The notes beneath the pieces were generated by a model that was given only the letters and a program-made list of their open reading frames with translations, did no database searches and was not told the origin of the DNA. From contig JALVJV010000011.1 in assembly GCA_027028145.1 (NCBI GenBank), positions 163,014 to 227,013 of the forward strand: 64,000 nt of DNA. Reading direction: 5' to 3'. Positions 53,477 to 62,792 of this stretch are shown here, one piece after another. Every line of letters begins with the position of its first letter. Position 1 is the stretch's first letter. This stretch comes from Archaeoglobaceae archaeon. GTDB lineage: Archaea > Halobacteriota > Archaeoglobi > Archaeoglobales > Archaeoglobaceae. The translations under genes were made by a program, and so were the position numbers.

Positions 53477-54490
53477 CTAAGCCGTGGCTTTCTTCCAGAA
53501 GGAAGGGTAAGTCCCCCTCTCCATAATTACTCTTGTTACATCTACAACTATCCCGCTTCTGACCTTCAGCATGTCTTCCGCATCCATGAGGGCTTTACCC
53601 AACGCGACGAGTTCGTTCTTCAAAGTGAATATCGCAACCAAGCCGTCTTTCTTAACCGTCTTTTCGATGTATAGAACTCCCTTAGCGGTCAAATCCGCTC
53701 CGTGGCAGATCGCATCGACTGCGGTATCTTTGATCACGATCTTCGGAACGTTTACCACAGCGAGCTCCATGGGCTTTATTATCTGCCTCAGATACTTCTC
53801 CTCTCCTTCTTCTTTCCAGAAGATGTAGGCGTCAAGCAGATCGTGCAAAGTGTAGCACATTCTCTCGTCGAATATTCCGGTTCTCGTCCTCCTCAACTCT
53901 TGCATGTGTGCTCCGCAACCCAAAACCTCGCCTATATCGGTGCAGAGCTTTCTGATGTATGTTCCAGCTTCCGTTGTAACCTTGAAAAGGACATCCCTGC
54001 CTTCTATTTCGAGTATCTCTATCTTGTAGATCGTCCTAACCCTCAGCCTCTTCTTAACGGCTGATTTCAGAGGCGGTCTCTGGTATATCTTGCCTTCGAA
54101 TAGCTTCAGAACCCGCTCGATCTCCTCCTTCCTTACATCTCCGTGCAACCTCATTAAGCAGACGTATTCCTTCTCCGAACCCTGCAGAATTCTGACCAAC
54201 TTCGTTGCGTCTTCGATCATTATTGGCAGAACCCCCGTTACCCTCGGATCCAGAGTTCCCGTGTGCCCGGTTTTTTGAACGTTTAGAATCCTCCTAACCC
54301 AGACGACTACTTCGTGACTGCTCGGACCCATCGGTTTGTCTATAACGACGAATCCCTTCCGAATATACTCTTCCATGGGACGGTTGAAGGGGTAACATCC
54401 GTAGCTTTCGTCTGTGGTGCCCTCTTCCTTTACGTAAAATCTTTCTTCGAAGTCCTTCTCCTTAGTTATGTCTTTAGCGAGAGTTTTCAT
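53477..54490 (-). CDS. cbf5: tRNA/rRNA pseudouridine synthase Cbf5
   Basis: 337 residues. Catalytic loop GHTGTLDPRVTGVLPI with the active Asp near residue 73; YIRKLCTDIGEVLGCGAHMQELRRTRTG later in the TruB-like domain; C-terminal PUA domain (VVNVPKIVIKDTAVDAICHGADL onward). Works in H/ACA RNPs on rRNA and alone on tRNA U55. The ATG at 54490 has a TATA box at 54515-54524; the open frame upstream to 54550 overlaps egsA and is not likely coding. Confidence 0.95.
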   Translation of the reverse strand: MKTLAKDITKEKDFEERFYVKEEGTTDESYGCYPFNRPMEEYIRKGFVVIDKPMGPSSHEVVVWVRRILNVQKTGHTGTLDPRVTGVLPIMIEDATKLVRILQGSEKEYVCLMRLHGDVRKEEIERVLKLFEGKIYQRPPLKSAVKKRLRVRTIYKIEILEIEGRDVLFKVTTEAGTYIRKLCTDIGEVLGCGAHMQELRRTRTGIFDERMCYTLHDLLDAYIFWKEEGEEKYLRQIIKPMELAVVNVPKIVIKDTAVDAICHGADLTAKGVLYIEKTVKKDGLVAIFTLKNELVALGKALMDAEDMLKVRSGIVVDVTRVIMERGTYPSFWKKATA

Positions 54491-54499
54491 GCTCGAAAG

Positions 54500-54516
54500 A
54501 TCGTTCCTCGAACGAT
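54500..54516. promoter_or_regulatory. Palindrome between TATA box and start of cbf5
   Basis: ATCGTTC-CTC-GAACGAT is a perfect inverted repeat (seven-base arms, three-base centre). It overlaps the downstream edge of the TATA-like TTTTTAAATC (54515-54524 on the leftward strand) and ends ten bases before the cbf5 ATG. As DNA it could be a repressor site. Its half-site GTTC/GAAC recalls, but is not identical to, the element at 33961-33978. Confidence 0.4.
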
Positions 54517-54542
54517 TTAAAAATTGTGTGCAAATCGGATTC

Positions 54543-55595
54543 TCAAGCAACTCTCGTCTTACTCAAAACGACTTCGAACTCGTCTTTCGAAGGATTGACG
54601 TCTTCCAAAATCGTATACCTCTTCCTTCGGATGTTCTTTGCGAACATCAGGGCTTCAAGCACCTGCTCTCTTGTGAGTCCGATCTCCTTAGCCGTCGTCG
54701 GAGCCTGTATCTTATCGAGGGACATCTTTATGAGCTCCCAGTCGCCTTCGCCGTAGTATTTTTCGTGCAGATATTCCATGATAATTGTCCCGATTCCAAC
54801 TTGCTCGCCGTGCGTTCCGTTTCCGTAGCCTAAGATGTCCAAGGCGTGGCTGAACTTATGCTCAGAACCGCTCGCGGGTCTGCTACTCTTAACAAGTGAT
54901 ATCGCAACCCCACTCAAAATCAAACCTCTAACCAGCATCTCCAAATGGTTTCTTAGATCCAACTTCTCAGCGCTCGTAAGCATGAAGTTCGCCGGCATTA
55001 TAGCCATGCTCGCCGCAACTTCGTTGAACTCCTCCCCAATCTTATCCCTCGCAAGCTTCCAGTCCTTAACCGCAACGACGTTCGAAATCAGATCGCCGTA
55101 GCCGGAGCGTAGCAACCTGATTGGACAGTGCCTTAGGATCGTTAAATCGGCCAAGACGGCTGTAGGGGGATCTACGAGTATCGATACCGCCTTTCCGTTC
55201 TCCTTAAAGCTCGCAACTGGCGATGCTATGCCGTCGTGCGAAGCCGTCGTGGGTATGCTCACGAATGGAACGTTCAGTTCGGAAGCCACAACCTTGGCAA
55301 CGTCCAAAACCTTTCCGCCGCCTATTCCGATAACGCCGTCAACATCAGCGTATCCTATCGAAACGACGATGTTCTTCGCAACCTCCATACTCGAAGACTT
55401 AACAAAAAATTTGTTCGATACGAAATTGGATATCTTTTCCTCGATCTTCCTTCCGGCAACTTCGTAAGACCTCTCTCCGGTGATGAGTATTGCTGAAGAA
55501 ATCTGAAGTCTGTTCAGAACGCCCGCTATCCTTTTCCTCGCGCTCTCGCTTATCTCAACTATCAGCGGTATTTCGACGCTCCTGCTGAACTTCAT
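54543..55595 (-). CDS. egsA: sn-Glycerol-1-phosphate dehydrogenase EgsA
   Basis: 350 residues. Iron-alcohol-dehydrogenase fold: GIGGGKVLDVAKVVASELNVPFVSIPTTASHDGIASPVAS (NAD site and following), and zinc ligands in GSEHKFSHAL (His near 255) and GNGTHGEQVGIG (His near 271). Reduces dihydroxyacetone phosphate to glycerol-1-phosphate, the step that sets the archaeal lipid stereochemistry. Overlaps htpX by four bases. Confidence 0.96.
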   Translation of the reverse strand: MKFSRSVEIPLIVEISESARKRIAGVLNRLQISSAILITGERSYEVAGRKIEEKISNFVSNKFFVKSSSMEVAKNIVVSIGYADVDGVIGIGGGKVLDVAKVVASELNVPFVSIPTTASHDGIASPVASFKENGKAVSILVDPPTAVLADLTILRHCPIRLLRSGYGDLISNVVAVKDWKLARDKIGEEFNEVAASMAIMPANFMLTSAEKLDLRNHLEMLVRGLILSGVAISLVKSSRPASGSEHKFSHALDILGYGNGTHGEQVGIGTIIMEYLHEKYYGEGDWELIKMSLDKIQAPTTAKEIGLTREQVLEALMFAKNIRRKRYTILEDVNPSKDEFEVVLSKTRVA

Positions 55596-56476
55596 AGCCC
55601 CAATTCAACTGCGATCTTCCTAAGCCTCTCGATCCTTTTCTCAACGGGCGGATGTGTCGAGAAGAGCGAGGCTATGGTTTCTCCGCTTATGGCTGGAATT
55701 ATGAAGAAAGCGTTTAGTCCTTCTAATTCCTTCTTATACTCTGGATCTATGAGATCCATCCTTCCGCTTATCTTTGCCAAAGCCGAAATCAATGCCTGAG
55801 GCTTCCTCGTAAGTATCGCACTTCCGGCATCGGCGGCGAACTCTCTGTATCTGCTCAACGCGAGCATTAGCAATGTGCTGATCAGCCAGACGATCATCGA
55901 TATTAGGAACAGGGCTATGCCTACTGCCGCACCGTTATCCCTTCTGTCGTCCCCGAACAATCCCATGAACATCGCGTATCTGGCTACGAACCATGCAACG
56001 GTTGCTATGAAGCTTGCGATGGTCATTATCGCAACATCCCTGTTCTTGATGTGGCTGAGCTCGTGCCCCAAAACTGCCTCTATCTCATCCCAGTTCAGGG
56101 TTTTGAGCAATCCGGTGGTTACCGCAACAACGGCACTTTTCGGACTTCTACCGGTTGCGAAGGCGTTTGGGACGGGTGTGTCAACTATTGCGATCTTAGG
56201 CATGGGCAGATTTGCCCTCTGGCAGAGTTTTCTTACTATGGCATACAATTCCGGAGCTTCGTGCTCGTCAACTATCCTTGCTCCGGTGCTAAGCAGAACT
56301 ATCTTGTCCGAGAAGTAGAACTGTATGAACAGCAGAACGCCCGCTATGGTCATTATGTATATCAGCGGAAATCCCAGAATATACAGTAGCGTTATGAATC
56401 CGATGTATATTACCGCCAGCAGGAACATCGTTACGAGCATCCTTACCGTAAGACCCCAATCCCTTATCCAAGTCAT
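55592..56476 (-). CDS. htpX: Membrane metalloprotease HtpX
   Basis: 294 residues. Two N-terminal helices, HELSHIKNRD near residue 139 (HExxH), two further helices, and the third zinc ligand in SRYREFAADAGSAILT near residue 218 (ExxxD). Family FSTHPPVEKRIERL end is present. Membrane quality control by cleavage of misfolded membrane proteins. GGCTTTATATATCC upstream is a clear TATA box at leaderless distance from ATG 56476. Linked to egsA by a four-base overlap. Confidence 0.94.
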   Translation of the reverse strand: MTWIRDWGLTVRMLVTMFLLAVIYIGFITLLYILGFPLIYIMTIAGVLLFIQFYFSDKIVLLSTGARIVDEHEAPELYAIVRKLCQRANLPMPKIAIVDTPVPNAFATGRSPKSAVVAVTTGLLKTLNWDEIEAVLGHELSHIKNRDVAIMTIASFIATVAWFVARYAMFMGLFGDDRRDNGAAVGIALFLISMIVWLISTLLMLALSRYREFAADAGSAILTRKPQALISALAKISGRMDLIDPEYKKELEGLNAFFIIPAISGETIASLFSTHPPVEKRIERLRKIAVELGL

Positions 56477-56511
56477 CGTTTAGAAATTTACCGGCGGATA
56501 TATAAAGCCTT

Positions 56512-57522
56512 TCAGACGAGTTCTTTGGGTATCACGTAAACGGAATCGTTGTATTCAACCACGAATACCGTATCTCCGGGCTTGAGATCGATCTTAGGTT
56601 TGACGGCCTGAACCACCTCTTGCGTAATCGGATGAAGAACTTCCACAACGAACTCGTCACAGTTCACAACGATGCTTTCCCTTACCTCCCTCTTTCTCGC
56701 TATCAGCTTGGGGTTTCTGAGGTTCACAGTTTCTCCGCTGTCGAGTGAAACGGCTTTACCCAACTTTTGACTCGTAACAACGCAGATTTTGCCGTTTTCT
56801 TCAACAACGTCTCCCTTTCTATAAGCCGGCAACCTAACGGCGTAAGTAAATCTGTAAACATCCTGTCCGTCCCTCCTCGTGTGTATCTTCTTGCTTTCGA
56901 TTATCTTGCCACCAAGCTCATCCGCTATGAGCCTCGAAATCTTCTTGCCTATGTTTCTGTCGCCGAAGTAGTAGTCTATTCCCTCCCTCCTCTCAACGAT
57001 CTTGCTTATGAAAGCTTTCTGATTCTCCCTCTCTCTTTCGAGCACCCTCTCGATTATTCCTCTAACCACTTCCAATTCTTCCTCGCTGATCTCCCTACTA
57101 TCGGCTCTTATCTGCACTATGGATTCGTAGTAGCCACCCGCCTCTCTGCTACACCTCTTGCAGACCTCCCTTCTTACTCTAACTTCTACAACCTTCTCAA
57201 CACTTATGAATTCCCCGTCAAGCGAACCTTCGAGTCTTACAACGTATTTACCTACTTCCCCTCTTGCAAGCGGTGATATGAAAACGTCTTCCACCTCAAA
57301 TTCGGGGATAACCCTGAGAGAGTTATAAACGGCCTCTACAAGAGCGTCTTCAAACGGAATGTCTTTCCACCTTCCTCTTATTTTGAAGAACTCGCACCTC
57401 GGGCACTTTACGAGTTCGATGATGTCGTCTAACCGGAACACCTCTCTCCTCTCCGCATAGCACTCCGGACACATCTCCAAGCTTCCTTCCATAGGCTTCC
57501 CGCACACCGGACATCTCTTCAT
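56512..57522 (-). CDS. NMD3-like ribosome-associated protein
   Basis: 336 residues from the ATG at 57522. Two zinc-binding modules at the N-terminus (KRCPVCGKPMEGSLEMCPECY and VKCPRCEFFKIRGRW) plus a later CKRCSREAGG pair match NMD3, the 60S export adaptor of eukaryotes, of which archaea have a shorter form. The C-terminus adds OB- and SH3-like parts. Probably binds the large ribosomal subunit. The open frame upstream of 57522 overlaps the promoter (ATTTATATATTAG) and is rejected. Confidence 0.88.
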   Translation of the reverse strand: MKRCPVCGKPMEGSLEMCPECYAERREVFRLDDIIELVKCPRCEFFKIRGRWKDIPFEDALVEAVYNSLRVIPEFEVEDVFISPLARGEVGKYVVRLEGSLDGEFISVEKVVEVRVRREVCKRCSREAGGYYESIVQIRADSREISEEELEVVRGIIERVLERERENQKAFISKIVERREGIDYYFGDRNIGKKISRLIADELGGKIIESKKIHTRRDGQDVYRFTYAVRLPAYRKGDVVEENGKICVVTSQKLGKAVSLDSGETVNLRNPKLIARKREVRESIVVNCDEFVVEVLHPITQEVVQAVKPKIDLKPGDTVFVVEYNDSVYVIPKELV

Positions 57523-57598
57523 TGCAAAAATCAACTTGCGAACGCTAATATATAAATGTAGTGCCAAAGTTTTTATAATTTGAAGCATAATATTATAC

Positions 57599-58480
57599 AT
57601 GGCTCTGTTCGACTGGGGAACTTACAACGGTAAGTGGAAGTTGCATATTGCTGAGCTTTTGGGAATGAGGCTAACCGAAATTCCGCCTTACGATTTCACG
57701 AGAAGGAGATACGTTGAGGAGTATTTCAGGGAATACGGAGAGCTTGCGAAGGTGTTCAACACGATCACCGCTCACTCCCCATATTACAGCACGGTTTCGG
57801 AAGACGAGGAGACGCTTGAGAGAGCGAGGAAGGGACTAATTGCGGCCGCGAAAAAAGCTGAAATGGCTGGAGCCGAAGTTTTTAACCTACACTTGGGCGG
57901 GAAGCTCGACGACATCGGCAAGACCGTAGAGATGTCAGCCGAAACCATCAAGATGATCTTGGACAATACTGAAAAGATCAGGATCTCTCTCGAAACGACG
58001 TATTCGAGATACCTCTTGGGTTCGATAGACGAAATCAAGGCGATCATGGAGACTTTGAATTCGAACAGGGTTATCATTTCGCTACAGCTTGAGAACGACT
58101 GGATGAGGGAAAAGAACGTTTACAGGACAGGTTTATTCCACAAAGCTTCTGAAGAGACGGATGAGGCTTTCTGGATGAAGTTGCTGAAGAAAGCTCTGGA
58201 TCTCTGTCCCGATTATCTTTCTCTGAGGTTCTCCCAGATCACCGGAGTCAAGCTGAGAGGTATCGTTGTAAAGAAGAGAGTTCCGCTTGGAATGGGCTAT
58301 CCGAAGCTTGAGACGTTAACCTCAGCGCTCGCGAAGTTCATAGTTCGGGAGATATACGACGAAGATCTGCCGACGAAGATCCACTTGATATACACCGGAA
58401 TTCCGGATACGAAATACAGAGACAGCGTTCAACTCTACTCAAGTGTGGCGAGGGAACTCGTTCCGCTCATAGAAAGATGA
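57599..58480 (+). CDS. Xylose isomerase-like TIM-barrel protein
   Basis: 293 residues. Similar in layout to the AP endonuclease 2/sugar isomerase family: ITAHSPYYSTVS near residue 58, VFNLHLGG near residue 97, ISLETTYSR and QLENDW as later strands, KIHLIYTG at the end. Some metal ligands typical of endonuclease IV (His/Glu set) are recognisable, but not the full trinuclear set, so nuclease activity is uncertain. Overlaps the helicase gene by four bases, which favours a DNA repair role. TATA-like GTTTTTATAATT at leaderless distance. Confidence 0.75.
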   Translation: MALFDWGTYNGKWKLHIAELLGMRLTEIPPYDFTRRRYVEEYFREYGELAKVFNTITAHSPYYSTVSEDEETLERARKGLIAAAKKAEMAGAEVFNLHLGGKLDDIGKTVEMSAETIKMILDNTEKIRISLETTYSRYLLGSIDEIKAIMETLNSNRVIISLQLENDWMREKNVYRTGLFHKASEETDEAFWMKLLKKALDLCPDYLSLRFSQITGVKLRGIVVKKRVPLGMGYPKLETLTSALAKFIVREIYDEDLPTKIHLIYTGIPDTKYRDSVQLYSSVARELVPLIER

Positions 58481-60156
58481 TCGAGCTCAGACCTTACCAG
58501 AAGGAAGCGGTCGAGCATGCTTTAAAGCACGGAAGATCGGTCTTAGTCCTTCCGACCGGAACTGGCAAAACGATAATAGGTGCCTTTTTTCTAAAAAATC
58601 TTTTTAGAAGGGGTCTGATTAAGAAAGCCTTGGTTTTGGTTCCGACCCGAATTTTGGTTGAACAGACACACAAGGTTTACTCAAAATTGGGAATAGATTC
58701 GGAGATGATCTACGGAATACATCCGAAGGAGAAGAGGGAAGAAATGTGGAAAAGAGCGAAGGTTGCCATTTCTACGCCGGAAACCGTTTACAGCGATTTG
58801 GAGCTTGTGAAGGTCGACGCGGTAGTTGTAGATGAGTGTCATCATGCCGTAGGTGATGACGCATACGCTAAGGTTCTGAAGGAGCTCGAATGCGATTACA
58901 AGTTGGGTTTGTCCGCATACATTCCGAAGAGAAGAAGGAGCGAGATCGAACGTCTGATCGGAAAGGTTAGGGAGTGGTCTACTAAGGAAGTAAAGCCGTT
59001 CATCGCCGAGTGGATTGCGGAGGTTTTCGAAACGCCGTTCAGCAGGAGGGAGATGGAAGTTTACGATGAGATAGATAGGAGAAGGAACGTTGCAAGGAAA
59101 AGCGAGAAGCTAATATACACCTCCGCTCTGAAATTCTTCGCTAAAGACTGTGCTTTAGCCTTAAAGGAGAGCCTGAGCAGGAAGAACAAGCTTTCGAAGC
59201 TGTTGGAAGATCTTAAAAACGACATCCTTAAGCTTAGAGATCTGCATAAGCTGAGATACCTTTTCAGAGCTTTGGAGCTATACGAAGGATTCAGCAAATC
59301 CATAGTTTTCGTTGAAAGAGTTGTGGTTGCAAAAAAACTTGCGGAAATTCTGAAGGAGAAAACGGATTACAGAGTTGCTTTGATAATTGGAAGGCAGAGG
59401 GAGAAGATGAGGAGTATGCTCGAAGAAGCAAAGATGGCTGATGTAATAGTATCGACCTCAGCCGGCGAGGAGGGAGTGGATCTCCCCACTGCTGATCTGC
59501 TGATAAACTGGTCGAACACATCGAGTCCGCTCAGGTTCATTCAGAGGCACGGAAGGATAATGAGAAAAGCGGGAAGGGACGTGAAGTTCGTCGTTTACCT
59601 CGTTACTCCCGACACGATCGATACTGACGATTTGATAGCTTCTATAGATCAGGCGAAGAAGATAATCGACATAAACATCGATAGAGACGTTTTGGAAGAG
59701 CTCTGGAGGAAATCGAGGAGGCACAAGATAGTGGAAGAGCTAAGCACACCGATGCCGGCTGAGTGGATTGAGGAAATTACCGGCAGAACTCGGAGCGAGG
59801 TCAGATTTGCCCTGAAGAAATCGGCAGAGGAGGGAGAGTTGATATACATATACACACACCTCGGCAAAACCTACGTCAGAAAGGACTGCATCGATAAGCT
59901 TGAGCAGTTCAAAGAGTTCCTAAATCCAAAACACGTCGGAAAGGTAAAGATCAAGCTCAACGGAAGAACAAAGAATATTATCGGCGATTACAAAAAACTT
60001 AAAGAAGAGTTGAGCAAATTTTTACCACTTCCGAAGCTTGAAATAACCGTAATCAAGAAATCCGGCGAAATTGAAGAATACGACTTTAAGAGCTACAACT
60101 TTCCGATAGACAAACCGGAAGTTTTAGAAGTCGTTCTGAAGAACGCTCTCTCTTAG
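58477..60156 (+). CDS. SF2 helicase related to Hef/FANCM/MPH1 (helicase part)
   Basis: 559 residues. Walker A GTGKT near residue 30, DECHH (motif II) near residue 119, SAYIPKRRR in place of the usual SAT-type motif III, and a C-terminal RecA-like domain with AGEEGVDLPTADLLI and QRHGRIMRKAGR (motif VI). An insert of basic helices lies between, as in Hef helicases. The nuclease domain of full Hef is absent; the C-terminus is instead a small winged-helix-like and beta part. Coupled to the TIM-barrel gene. Confidence 0.82.
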   Translation: MIELRPYQKEAVEHALKHGRSVLVLPTGTGKTIIGAFFLKNLFRRGLIKKALVLVPTRILVEQTHKVYSKLGIDSEMIYGIHPKEKREEMWKRAKVAISTPETVYSDLELVKVDAVVVDECHHAVGDDAYAKVLKELECDYKLGLSAYIPKRRRSEIERLIGKVREWSTKEVKPFIAEWIAEVFETPFSRREMEVYDEIDRRRNVARKSEKLIYTSALKFFAKDCALALKESLSRKNKLSKLLEDLKNDILKLRDLHKLRYLFRALELYEGFSKSIVFVERVVVAKKLAEILKEKTDYRVALIIGRQREKMRSMLEEAKMADVIVSTSAGEEGVDLPTADLLINWSNTSSPLRFIQRHGRIMRKAGRDVKFVVYLVTPDTIDTDDLIASIDQAKKIIDINIDRDVLEELWRKSRRHKIVEELSTPMPAEWIEEITGRTRSEVRFALKKSAEEGELIYIYTHLGKTYVRKDCIDKLEQFKEFLNPKHVGKVKIKLNGRTKNIIGDYKKLKEELSKFLPLPKLEITVIKKSGEIEEYDFKSYNFPIDKPEVLEVVLKNALS

Positions 60157-60353
60157 TTATCTTCCGCTCCTTCAGCGGATACTAAAAAACCGAATTTAAC
60201 CGCCGTCCGTTCCCCAAACTCCTTAAATCGGTTAGTAACACCTTTGAGTGTTGCCTGAAACTATTTTCCTATTTCAACGAATTCTATCTTAAGTGCATTT
60301 CGAAACGTCATCAACCGAAAGTAATTTTTAATCTATACAGTTACACCGTTACT
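60157..60353. other. Gap without gene between helicase and nucleotidyltransferase
   Basis: About 197 bases. TCCGCT at 60163-60168 and AGCGGA at 60174-60179 form a short hairpin just after the helicase stop, not followed by T residues on either strand, so it is not a usual terminator. AATTTTTAATC at 60323-60333 lies about 26 bases before the nucleotidyltransferase ATG and is its likely TATA box. No tRNA, C/D or other RNA is recognised. Confidence 0.45.
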
Positions 60354-61355
60354 ATGAAGATCGTCATAATGGCTGGCGGCTACGCGACGAGGCTTTGGCC
60401 GATCACGAAGACTAAAGCTAAGCCCCTACTACCGATAGGTAAGAGGAGAATCATCGACCACATCTACGAGAAGGTTTCGAAATTTAAAGTTCCTATTTAC
60501 GTTTCTACGAATAAGAGGTTCGAAGACGATTTCAGACGTTGGGCTGAGGATAAGGATGTCGAGCTCATAGTGGAGCATACGACTAAGGAGGAGGAGAAGT
60601 TAGGTGCAGTTAGGGCTTTAGCCGAAGTTGCGAAGATGATAGATGACGATCTGCTCGTCGTAGCAGGAGACAACCTGTTCTCATTCGATTTGGACGGCTT
60701 CGTTGAATATTACAGGGAGAGGGGAAAGACTGTCGTCGCTTTATACGACGTAGGCGATTACGAGCTTGCTAAGAGATACGGTGTCGCGGACATCGACGGG
60801 GAGAGGGTCGTAAAGTTTTACGAGAAGCCCGAGAAGCCGAAATCGACTTTGGTCGGAATCGGAATCTACGCTCTTCCGCACGAAGCTATCGATCTTTTGC
60901 AGGAGTATGTTAGAACCAACGAGAAGTCGGACAACTTGGGAGATTTCATAGGCTGGCTTTGCGAAAGGGTTGAGGTTTACGGTTATCCGTTCGGCAACGG
61001 GATATGGTATGACGTCGGGAATCCCGACTCCTACATAGAGGCGTTCAAGTTCTATATGGACGAATACATATCAGAAAACGTGAAGATCGACAAAGCTTCG
61101 AAGATAATTCCGCCGGTCGTTATAGAGGAGGGCGTCGAAATAAGGGGAAGATCCATCGTCGGTCCCTACGCATACATAGGAAAGAACTGCATCATTGAAA
61201 GTTCCGACGTGAGCGATTCGGTCATCTTCGATAGGGTTATTCTAAGGAGAACGAGGATCTGGAGGAGTATAATCGATGAAGATTGCGAAATAAGAAACCT
61301 CGAACTTAGCGGCTCAATAATCGGAGGACATGCGAAGATTCAGAGAGGTGACTGA
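60354..61355 (+). CDS. Sugar-phosphate nucleotidyltransferase with left-handed beta-helix tail
   Basis: 333 residues. Rossmann-like domain with IMAGGYATRLWPITKTKAKPLLPIG at the N-terminus (nucleotide loop and catalytic Arg/Lys), VVAGDNLFSF (metal Asp), VGIGIYAL and GIWYDVGNPDSYIEA; then hexapeptide repeats from about 250 (KIIPPVVIEEGVEIRGRSIVGPYAYIG). Makes an NDP-sugar for glycan synthesis; whether glucose, mannose or another is not decidable here. Stand-alone rightward gene. Confidence 0.88.
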   Translation: MKIVIMAGGYATRLWPITKTKAKPLLPIGKRRIIDHIYEKVSKFKVPIYVSTNKRFEDDFRRWAEDKDVELIVEHTTKEEEKLGAVRALAEVAKMIDDDLLVVAGDNLFSFDLDGFVEYYRERGKTVVALYDVGDYELAKRYGVADIDGERVVKFYEKPEKPKSTLVGIGIYALPHEAIDLLQEYVRTNEKSDNLGDFIGWLCERVEVYGYPFGNGIWYDVGNPDSYIEAFKFYMDEYISENVKIDKASKIIPPVVIEEGVEIRGRSIVGPYAYIGKNCIIESSDVSDSVIFDRVILRRTRIWRSIIDEDCEIRNLELSGSIIGGHAKIQRGD

Positions 61356-61356
61356 C

Positions 61357-62748
61357 CTATTTAGCTCCTAAATTAAATTCTTCGTGAATAACCTTCACGG
61401 CTTTTCGTCCGTTTTCCTTCGCTACGGCAAAGGAGACGTTGTATTCCGAACAACTCTGGCTTATCATAATTACGTTGATTCCGTTCCTGCCCAGAGCGGA
61501 GAAGATCCTTCCCGCCACTCCCGGAGTTCCAGCCATCCCCGCTCCAACTGCGCTTACCACAGCAACGTCGTCTTTCTTCGAAATCTTGGATACTCCGTTG
61601 TTTAAGCCAGAAAGAGCCTTCATAGCTTTGTTTATGTCAGCCTTGTCGACGACTATCGACAGATTGAGCTCCGAAGAGCTTTGGGCGACCATTATAACGT
61701 TAACCTTGGCTTTCGCGAGCCTTCTGAATACCTCGGACATTATCTCCGCAAAATCGAATCCCGCTCCGCTGATGTTTATTATTCCAGCCCTTTCAACCAA
61801 ACTTATAGCCTTAACTATTTCCTTCGTCGACTTGGTTTCCTCCTTAATTACCGTTCCGTTCGCGTCGGGATTGAAAGTGTTCTTTATCCTCACCGGAATC
61901 TTCTTCGCCATAACCGGCTCCAAGGCGCGAGGATGCAAGATCTTTGCACCGAAATGCGATAGCTCCATAGCCTCCTGATACGATATCTCCGGAATCACCC
62001 TCGCTTCAGGCACTATCTTCGGATCGGTTGTCATGACGCCGTCAACTTCCTTCCAAAGCCAAACCTCATCGGCATCCAATGCTGCTGCTATTAGCGTTGC
62101 GGTGAGGTCACTACCTCCCCTCCCGAGGGTCGTGATTACCCCGTCTTCGGTCGTTCCTATGAATCCCGTAACGACGGGAACGGTCTTCTTTATCGCTATT
62201 AACGGTTCGAGTCTGTTCCTTATAATCTCGTAAGATTCCGGCAAAGGCTTAGCCCTTCCGAAGTTGTTGTCGGTGATTATTCCGGCATCTCCCCCGGTTA
62301 AGGCAACTGAATCTACGCCTACGGAAAGCAGGGAAGCTGAAAATATGGGAGCGAGCAATCTCTCGCCGAAGGAAAGTATGTAATCCTCACTCCTCTTGGT
62401 GAGCTCGCCCAAGTAGCTGATGCCCGTCAAAACCTTCTCAAGCTCGTCAACGAGGTTGTCTATCGTCGATAGCACCTTCGACTTGATGTTCTTGTTTTTG
62501 ACAGCCACCTCGACAGCTTCGTAGTGCCTCTTAGCCAAATCGGCAATGAACGATTTTATAAAACCCAATGAGCGTTCATAACAGCACTTATACGCCGCGT
62601 TAGCCAGAGAATCGGTAACACCGGACATAGCGGAAACTACGACAACGATCTCATTATCCTTGGCGAACCTCTTAACCAGATTAGCGCAATGAAGAATGTT
62701 TTTACCATCCTTCACACTTACGCCGCCGAATTTCATAACCACCCTCAT
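61357..62748 (-). CDS. lysC: Aspartate kinase
   Basis: 463 residues. KFGGVSVKDG start, TLGRGGSDLTATLIAAAL near residue 207, two ACT domains at the end (SGAGFDFAEIMSEVFRRLAKAKVNVIMVAQSSSE and VGAGMAGTPGVAGRIFSALGRNGINVIMISQSCSEYN), implying allosteric control by threonine, lysine or both. First step to lysine, threonine and methionine. ATG 62748 fits the TATA-like CATTTATATTC about 30 bases upstream; ATG 62736 follows GAGGGTGG and is an equal alternative. Confidence 0.95.
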   Translation of the reverse strand: MRVVMKFGGVSVKDGKNILHCANLVKRFAKDNEIVVVVSAMSGVTDSLANAAYKCCYERSLGFIKSFIADLAKRHYEAVEVAVKNKNIKSKVLSTIDNLVDELEKVLTGISYLGELTKRSEDYILSFGERLLAPIFSASLLSVGVDSVALTGGDAGIITDNNFGRAKPLPESYEIIRNRLEPLIAIKKTVPVVTGFIGTTEDGVITTLGRGGSDLTATLIAAALDADEVWLWKEVDGVMTTDPKIVPEARVIPEISYQEAMELSHFGAKILHPRALEPVMAKKIPVRIKNTFNPDANGTVIKEETKSTKEIVKAISLVERAGIINISGAGFDFAEIMSEVFRRLAKAKVNVIMVAQSSSELNLSIVVDKADINKAMKALSGLNNGVSKISKKDDVAVVSAVGAGMAGTPGVAGRIFSALGRNGINVIMISQSCSEYNVSFAVAKENGRKAVKVIHEEFNLGAK

Positions 62749-62792
62749 GCCCGAACTCGTCGAATGTCTATGAATATAAATGTTAGGATATA

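Noticed and set aside
54491..54550. 20-codon upstream extension of Cbf5
   Set aside because: It would cover the TATA box and palindrome and overlap the egsA end; Cbf5 proteins begin near the ATG at 54490.
60163..60179. Hairpin after the helicase gene as intrinsic terminator
   Set aside because: No run of T follows the stem on either strand.
60300..60320. C-box-like TGATGA on the minus strand, possible C/D guide RNA
   Set aside because: The nearest CTGA on that strand is about 140 bases away, too far for an archaeal C/D RNA, and no C'/D' pair is present between.
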